64,000 bases of DNA from Klebsiella grimontii (GTDB lineage Bacteria > Pseudomonadota > Gammaproteobacteria > Enterobacterales > Enterobacteriaceae), in the NCBI RefSeq assembly GCF_900200035.1, contig NZ_FZTC01000015.1, forward strand, positions 620,001 through 684,000, in the 5' to 3' direction. Each line of letters opens with the position of its first letter. Position 1 is the stretch's first letter. A program made the translations under genes and the position numbers. Under the pieces are notes generated by a model that saw only the letters and a list, made by a program, of their open reading frames with translations, was not told the DNA's origin and searched no databases. Below, one piece after another: positions 59,590-64,000 of this stretch.

Positions 59590-60504
59590 ATGCCTGTAAA
59601 ATTGAATACGAAAGCATTACTCTCAGGACTTCTGGCGATGAGTATGGTCGCCTGCGTTAATGCTAAGCCGCTAACTATCGGCATGTCGTTCCAGGAATTG
59701 AATAACGAATATTTCGTCACCATGAAAGAGTCGCTTGAGCAGTCGGCAAAAGATATTAACGCCACCGTCTATACAGCGGATGCGGCGCATGATGTCTCCA
59801 AGCAGATTAGCGATGTTGAGGATATGCTGCAAAAGAAAATAGATATTTTGCTGATTAACCCGGCTGATAGCGTCGGTGCGGAAACCGCCGTGCTGGCCGC
59901 TAAAAAAGCTGGCGTGGTGGTGGTGGCGATAGATGCTCAGGCTAATGGCCCGATAGATTCTTTTGTCGGCTCAAAAAACTATGATGCAGGCTTTATTGCC
60001 GGTGAACACTTAGCCAAAGCGCTGGGTGATAAAGGCAACGTAGCGATTCTCGACGGGATTCCGGTAGTGCCTATTCTGGAGCGCGTGCGCGGCTTTGAAG
60101 ATGCGATGAAAAAGCATCCCAATATTAAAGTGATTACCAAACTGAATGGTAAACAAGAGCGCGATACCTCCATGAGCGTGACGGAAAATATGCTGCAATC
60201 CAACCCGACGCTCAACGGTATTTTTAGCGTGAATGATGTTGGCTCACTCGGCGCTCTGGCGGCGATTCAGGCATCAGGACGCGATGTGAAGCTGGTGAGC
60301 GTTGATGGTTCCCCGGAAGCAGTCGCTGAAATTGCTAAAGGTAATACGCCGTTTATTGCTACCGCCGCTCAGTTCCCACGCGATCAGCTGCGTATTGGCT
60401 TAGGCATTGCCCTGGCGAAACATTGGGGTGCGAATATTCCTAAGGAGATCCCTGTTGATGTGAAGCTTATCGATAAAACCAACGCCAAAGATTTCCACTG
60501 GTAA
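59590..60504 (+). CDS. Sugar ABC transporter periplasmic binding protein (RbsB type)
   Basis: 304 residues with a signal peptide of about 25 residues (cleavage after VNA, before KPLTIGMS). Type-I periplasmic binding fold of the ribose/pentose group: ADAAHDVSKQISDVEDML, LLINPADSVGAET, VVAIDAQANG, LDGIPVVPILERVRGFEDAM and VSVDGSPEAV. A cysteine at the end of the hydrophobic core (MVAC) could suggest a lipoprotein, but charge and context favour a free periplasmic protein. It precedes its ATPase and permease genes. An AAAGGAG ribosome site is present. Confidence 0.9.
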   Translation: MPVKLNTKALLSGLLAMSMVACVNAKPLTIGMSFQELNNEYFVTMKESLEQSAKDINATVYTADAAHDVSKQISDVEDMLQKKIDILLINPADSVGAETAVLAAKKAGVVVVAIDAQANGPIDSFVGSKNYDAGFIAGEHLAKALGDKGNVAILDGIPVVPILERVRGFEDAMKKHPNIKVITKLNGKQERDTSMSVTENMLQSNPTLNGIFSVNDVGSLGALAAIQASGRDVKLVSVDGSPEAVAEIAKGNTPFIATAAQFPRDQLRIGLGIALAKHWGANIPKEIPVDVKLIDKTNAKDFHW

Positions 60505-60569
60505 TCGCGTTATTACGCCATAGCGGCTCTCGCTAATTCAGGTGAGCCGTGCCGGATTCTTATTAAAGT

Positions 60570-60594
60570 ATGGCTCGCTATTTTATCGAGCCAT
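60570..60594 (+). other. Intercistronic hairpin after the binding-protein gene
   Basis: ATGGCTCG (60570-60577) pairs with CGAGCCAT (60587-60594), ending 3 nt before the Shine-Dalgarno GGAG of the ATPase gene. Hairpins here commonly raise binding-protein expression over membrane components. Confidence 0.6.
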
Positions 60595-60609
60595 TATGGA
60601 GCGATGTTT

Positions 60610-62094
60610 ATGCCCAGCTTACTGGAAGTTAAAAACGTCAGTAAAAGCTTCCCCGGGGTCAAGGCGCTGGATAATGTTAATATCACCCTTGGCCGAGGGG
60701 AGGTGCATGCTTTATTAGGTGAAAACGGCGCGGGTAAATCGACGTTAATGAAAATCCTTTGCGGGATATATCAACCTGACGCCGGTAATATTTTTATTGA
60801 CGGTAAGCAACAGCATTTTCATAACTATCGTGACGCGATTGCCTGCGGCGTAGGGATTATCTTTCAGGAATTTTCTCTTATTCCCTATCTGAACGCTTAT
60901 GAGAATATTTTCCTTAATCGCGAAAAGGTAAATAGTTTTGGTCTGTTAGATCGTAAAGCGATGCGCCGCGAGGCGTTGCGGATTTTTAAAGATCTTGGCG
61001 TGACCCTCGATCCCGATGAGCAAATTTGCCATCTCAGCGTCGCCGAGCAGCAGTTCGTGGAAATTGCCAAAGCGCTGTCGCTAGATGCGCGAATTCTCAT
61101 TCTGGATGAACCCACCGCGACCTTAACCCCGAGTGAGGCGGAGCATCTTTTCCGCGTGATGCGCGATTTAAAGGCCAAAGGCGTCGGGATGTTCTTTATC
61201 TCTCACCATCTTGAGGAGATATATGAGATCTGTGACAGCCTGAGCATTCTCCGCGACGGCAAATATATCGGGTCGGCAAAGGTCGACAATATCGATATCG
61301 CCGAGATGATCCAGATGATGGTTGGCCGTGAAGTGGAGAATATCTATCCCGCACGGCGGACGCTGGCGCATGACGACATAGTACTGGAGGCGGAAATTCA
61401 GCTTACCGAAACTAGCCAGGTCAATCGACTGACGCTGCGCAAAGGGGAGATCTTAGGCCTCGCCGGGCTGGTGGGATCGGGGCGTTCCGAAGCGATCCTG
61501 GCCCTGACCGGCGCGGATAAATGCTTCAAAAAGCGCGTCCGCCTGGCCGGAAAAGAGGTGACGATAAAATCCACCGACCGGGCTCTGCGTCTGGGCATTG
61601 GTCTGTTGCCGGAAAGCCGAAAAACGCAGGGGCTGGTGCTTCCTTTTTCGGTCAAAGATAATATCTGGCTTAACAAACACGCCTGCCAGTTCTCGCTTAT
61701 CCGCGATAACGAAGAGCGCCTGACCGCCGAGCGTTTAATTAATCACGTTGGCGTGAAAACGCCGGATGCTGGAACCGCGGTAGGGACGTTGAGCGGCGGT
61801 AACCAGCAGAAAGTCGTTATTTCTCGTTGGTTAAATCATGATGTCAATATTCTTATTTTTGACGAACCGACTCGCGGTATTGATGTCGGAGCGAAATCAG
61901 AAATCTATCAAATCATGCGTGACCTCACCGCCCAGGGTATTTCAATAATTATGATTTCATCTGAGCTACCAGAGGTGATTGGCGTTAGCGACAGGGTGAT
62001 GGTTTTTCGCGACGGTAATATCGTTGCCGAACTCGAGAGCGACCAAATAAATTCCACTGTGATTATGCTGCACGCTGCCGGTAATATTATTTAG
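60610..62094 (+). CDS. Sugar ABC transporter ATPase with two ATP-binding domains (RbsA type)
   Basis: 494 residues from ATG 60610, which has GGAG 8 nt upstream; the ATG at 60604 is too close. First nucleotide-binding domain: Walker A GENGAGKST (about 38-46), LSVAEQQFVEIAKAL, ILDEPTATLT. Second domain, with a degenerate Walker A region (GLVGSGRSEAI), then LSGGNQQKVVISRWL and IFDEPTRGIDVGAKSEIY. This is the standard carbohydrate uptake transporter-2 arrangement for monosaccharides and polyols. Confidence 0.93.
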   Translation: MPSLLEVKNVSKSFPGVKALDNVNITLGRGEVHALLGENGAGKSTLMKILCGIYQPDAGNIFIDGKQQHFHNYRDAIACGVGIIFQEFSLIPYLNAYENIFLNREKVNSFGLLDRKAMRREALRIFKDLGVTLDPDEQICHLSVAEQQFVEIAKALSLDARILILDEPTATLTPSEAEHLFRVMRDLKAKGVGMFFISHHLEEIYEICDSLSILRDGKYIGSAKVDNIDIAEMIQMMVGREVENIYPARRTLAHDDIVLEAEIQLTETSQVNRLTLRKGEILGLAGLVGSGRSEAILALTGADKCFKKRVRLAGKEVTIKSTDRALRLGIGLLPESRKTQGLVLPFSVKDNIWLNKHACQFSLIRDNEERLTAERLINHVGVKTPDAGTAVGTLSGGNQQKVVISRWLNHDVNILIFDEPTRGIDVGAKSEIYQIMRDLTAQGISIIMISSELPEVIGVSDRVMVFRDGNIVAELESDQINSTVIMLHAAGNII

Positions 62095-62104
62095 GGAGTA
62101 TTAA

Positions 62105-63091
62105 ATGAGTAATGAAAACGTGTCATTAGCGCCCGCCGCATCTCCTGATAAAAATAAAAAGATGCTCCATGGTTTATTAAAAATGCCCGCGTTCCTGCCG
62201 TTTGTTGGTCTGGTACTCCTGTTCTCCTGTATGGCTATTTTTAATGACTACTTTTTAACGGTCGATAACTTATCGACCGTCGCCCGCCAGGTCTCGATTA
62301 ATGCCATCATTGCTATCGGGATGACCTTTGCCATCCTGACCGGCGGGATCGACCTCTCCGTCGGCGCGGTCATGGCCCTGGCCGGTACCCTGATGGCGGG
62401 ATTAATGAAGTACTATGGTTTAGATCCGTGGTTAGCCATTCTTATCGGCCTGTTTTCCGGCGTCGCCTTTGGCGCGCTGAACGGCTTTTTAACCGCCTAC
62501 GGTAAAATGCCGCCGATTATCGTGACCCTCGGGGCAATGATTATTGCGAAGGGACTGGCGCTGATCTATACCGGCGGCTACCCCATCTCCGGTTTACCGG
62601 ATTCATTCGCTTTTTGGGGCCGCGAATATCTGTTCGGTATTCAGGTGCCTATTATTCTGATGGTGGTTTTATATCTCATCTTTTATATCGTCCTGAATCA
62701 TATGCCGTTTGGTCGCTATGTTTATTCCCTCGGCGGTAATGAAGAAGCGGCGCGCCTGAGCGGGCTGCGGGTGAAATATTATAAATTGCTGGTTTACGTG
62801 ATCAGCGGCTTTACCGCCAGTTTTGCCGGTCTTATTTTCACCTCGCGCGTGATGAGCGGCCAGCCGAATGCCGGCGTCGGATTTGAACTGGATGCAATTG
62901 CCGCCGTGGTGCTCGGCGGGGCATCAATTGCCGGCGGCCGCGGAATGATTATCGGCACGCTGATTGGCGCCATGATGCTCGGCGTACTGAATAATGGTTT
63001 AAACCTCCTTGGGATCTCACCTTACGTTCAGTATGTGGTGAAAGGGCTTATTATTTGGGGCGCCACCTTTATTAGCTCAGCCAGACGTTAA
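62105..63091 (+). CDS. Sugar ABC transporter permease (RbsC type)
   Basis: 328 residues with eight to ten transmembrane helices. Family signatures are MTFAILTGGIDLSVGAVMAL, LGGNEEAARLSGL and DAIAAVVLGGASIAGGRGMIIGTLIGA. It forms the homodimeric channel of the CUT2 importer. It begins 10 bp after the ATPase gene with GGAG upstream. The 27-bp gap to the kinase shows a single operon. Confidence 0.93.
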   Translation: MSNENVSLAPAASPDKNKKMLHGLLKMPAFLPFVGLVLLFSCMAIFNDYFLTVDNLSTVARQVSINAIIAIGMTFAILTGGIDLSVGAVMALAGTLMAGLMKYYGLDPWLAILIGLFSGVAFGALNGFLTAYGKMPPIIVTLGAMIIAKGLALIYTGGYPISGLPDSFAFWGREYLFGIQVPIILMVVLYLIFYIVLNHMPFGRYVYSLGGNEEAARLSGLRVKYYKLLVYVISGFTASFAGLIFTSRVMSGQPNAGVGFELDAIAAVVLGGASIAGGRGMIIGTLIGAMMLGVLNNGLNLLGISPYVQYVVKGLIIWGATFISSARR

Positions 63092-63118
63092 TTTATTTTA
63101 AATATGAGGCGAAGGGAA

Positions 63119-64000
63119 ATGAATTTTATCGGGGTTGATATCGGTGGTACGGTCACCAAAGCCGGTATATATAATGAGTTAGGGCAAGAGATTCATGTGG
63201 CGTCGCAATATGCGCAGGTATTATCCGAACAGCCGGGCTTTACCGAGCGGAACATGCATGAGCTATGGGATACCGTTTGCAGCGTGATAAAAAAAGCGCT
63301 GTATGAAAGCCAGGTGCCGCCGCTAAGCATCGGCGGGATCGGTTTCTCCTCGCACGGCAAAGGGCTCTACGCGATTGACAAAAAAGGCGAGCCGGTGCGC
63401 AATGGGATTATTTCATCTGATACCCGGGCGCTTGAGTTTGTCAAAAAATGGTACCGTGAAGGTATCGACAAACTGGCCTATCCAAAAGGATTGCAGCAGT
63501 TGTGGACCGGACATCCGGTGTCGCTGCTGGCGTGGCTTAAAGAGTATGAGCCGGCCAATTACGACAGAATCGATGCCGTTTTGATGGTCCACGACTACAT
63601 CCGTTTCCGCCTGACCGGCGAAGCGACGGCAGAAATCACCAATATCTCCGGCAGTAATTTTTATAACCAGTTCACCTCTCGCTACGACAGCGACATGATG
63701 GCGCTATTTGGCATTGAGGAAGTGGTGGATAAAACCGCGCCGGTGGTGAACTCAACGGATTGCGTGGGCCACATTACCTTGCAGGCCTCGCTGGACTGCG
63801 GTTTATGCCCGGGGACGCCGGTTTTCGGCGGCTTTTTCGACGTGGTCGCCTCCGCCGTCTCCTCGGGCATTGATCGGGCGGATACCCTGAGCGCGGTGGC
63901 CGGAACCTGGAGTATCGCCACCTCGGTGACGGATAGCATTATTGCCAGCGACTTTCCCTACATCTGGGGGAAATACTGCATTCCGGGCAAATACTTCGTT
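63119..64000 (+). CDS. FGGY-family carbohydrate kinase (L-xylulokinase-like), 5' part
   Basis: 294 codons are open from ATG 63119 to the window end, with no stop; the usual length is about 500. The product starts MNFIGVDIGGTVTKAGIYNE (ATP phosphate loop), has FSSHGKGLYAIDKKG, LWTGHPVSLLAWLKEYEP, VHDYIRFRLTG and the catalytic base D241 in GGFFDVVASAV. It resembles LyxK (L-xylulose kinase) throughout. With the linked dehydrogenase it would phosphorylate the ketose made from the imported polyol. Candidates are L-erythrulose or L-xylulose; the substrate is inferred. GAAGGGA precedes the start. Confidence 0.88.
   Translation, partial: MNFIGVDIGGTVTKAGIYNELGQEIHVASQYAQVLSEQPGFTERNMHELWDTVCSVIKKALYESQVPPLSIGGIGFSSHGKGLYAIDKKGEPVRNGIISSDTRALEFVKKWYREGIDKLAYPKGLQQLWTGHPVSLLAWLKEYEPANYDRIDAVLMVHDYIRFRLTGEATAEITNISGSNFYNQFTSRYDSDMMALFGIEEVVDKTAPVVNSTDCVGHITLQASLDCGLCPGTPVFGGFFDVVASAVSSGIDRADTLSAVAGTWSIATSVTDSIIASDFPYIWGKYCIPGKYFV

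Noticed and set aside
59590-59670. Lipoprotein reading of the polyol binding protein (MVAC)
   Set aside because: A signal-peptidase I site (VNA before KP) follows directly, and homologous RbsB-type proteins in enterics are free periplasmic proteins. Not excluded entirely.

Overview
The window is a chromosomal segment of an enteric gammaproteobacterium. Almost every housekeeping protein reads as a near-identical ortholog of an Escherichia coli or Salmonella gene, in the order of the E. coli 14-15 minute region (pagP-cspE-crcB-ybeM-tatE-lipA ... nag-glnS-chiPQ-fur-fldA-seqA-pgm). The GC-rich codon use, the tcuRABC genes between chiQ and fur (also Salmonella's arrangement) and the two non-E. coli insertions suggest Klebsiella, Raoultella or a close relative. 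The genus cannot be fixed from the sequence alone.

Layout. Positions 1-2,100: tail of pagP, cspE, crcB, full-length ybeM and tatE. 2,300-17,700: a minus-strand block for lipoylation (lipA, lipB), cell-wall elongation (dacA, rlpA, mrdB, mrdA), ribosome maturation (rlmH, rsfS), cobC, nadD, holA, lptE and leuS. 17,900-22,450: ybeL, then an AT-rich two-partner secretion pair (small TpsA exoprotein plus TpsB pore) where E. coli carries other genes. 22,460-31,650: the gltIJKL glutamate/aspartate transporter with embedded SroC RNA, then lnt, corC, ybeY, ybeZ and miaB. 31,850-33,990: ubiF and a seven-gene Gln/Met/Leu tRNA operon with a decayed eighth tRNA. 34,100-46,460: asnB, the nagBACD/nagE amino-sugar regulon, glnS and the chitosugar porin genes chiPQ. 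46,500-51,400: the tricarballylate genes tcuRABC. 51,500-57,050: fur, fldA, ybfE, ybfF, seqA, pgm and an orphan membrane protein. 57,350-64,000: an apparent polyol/ketose catabolic operon (DeoR regulator, zinc alcohol dehydrogenase, ribose-type ABC importer, FGGY kinase cut by the window end).

How parts work together. NagC, encoded inside nagBACD, has convincing operators in the nagB-nagE intergenic region and two NagC-like palindromes upstream of chiP. The chiP leader also keeps the ChiX pairing site, so amino-sugar uptake and chitosugar uptake share controls. Upstream of gltI are a consensus sigma-54 promoter, two phased NtrC-like boxes and a GcvB-type CA-rich element. SroC, the known GcvB sponge, lies downstream in the same operon.

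The most novel-looking items are the DeoR/dehydrogenase/ABC/kinase operon at the right end, the compact two-partner secretion locus with a C-terminal cysteine pair, the tRNA-Gln remnant between glnV and glnX, and the sigma-54/NtrC layout ahead of gltI. No CRISPR array, insertion sequence, prophage or rRNA gene was seen.
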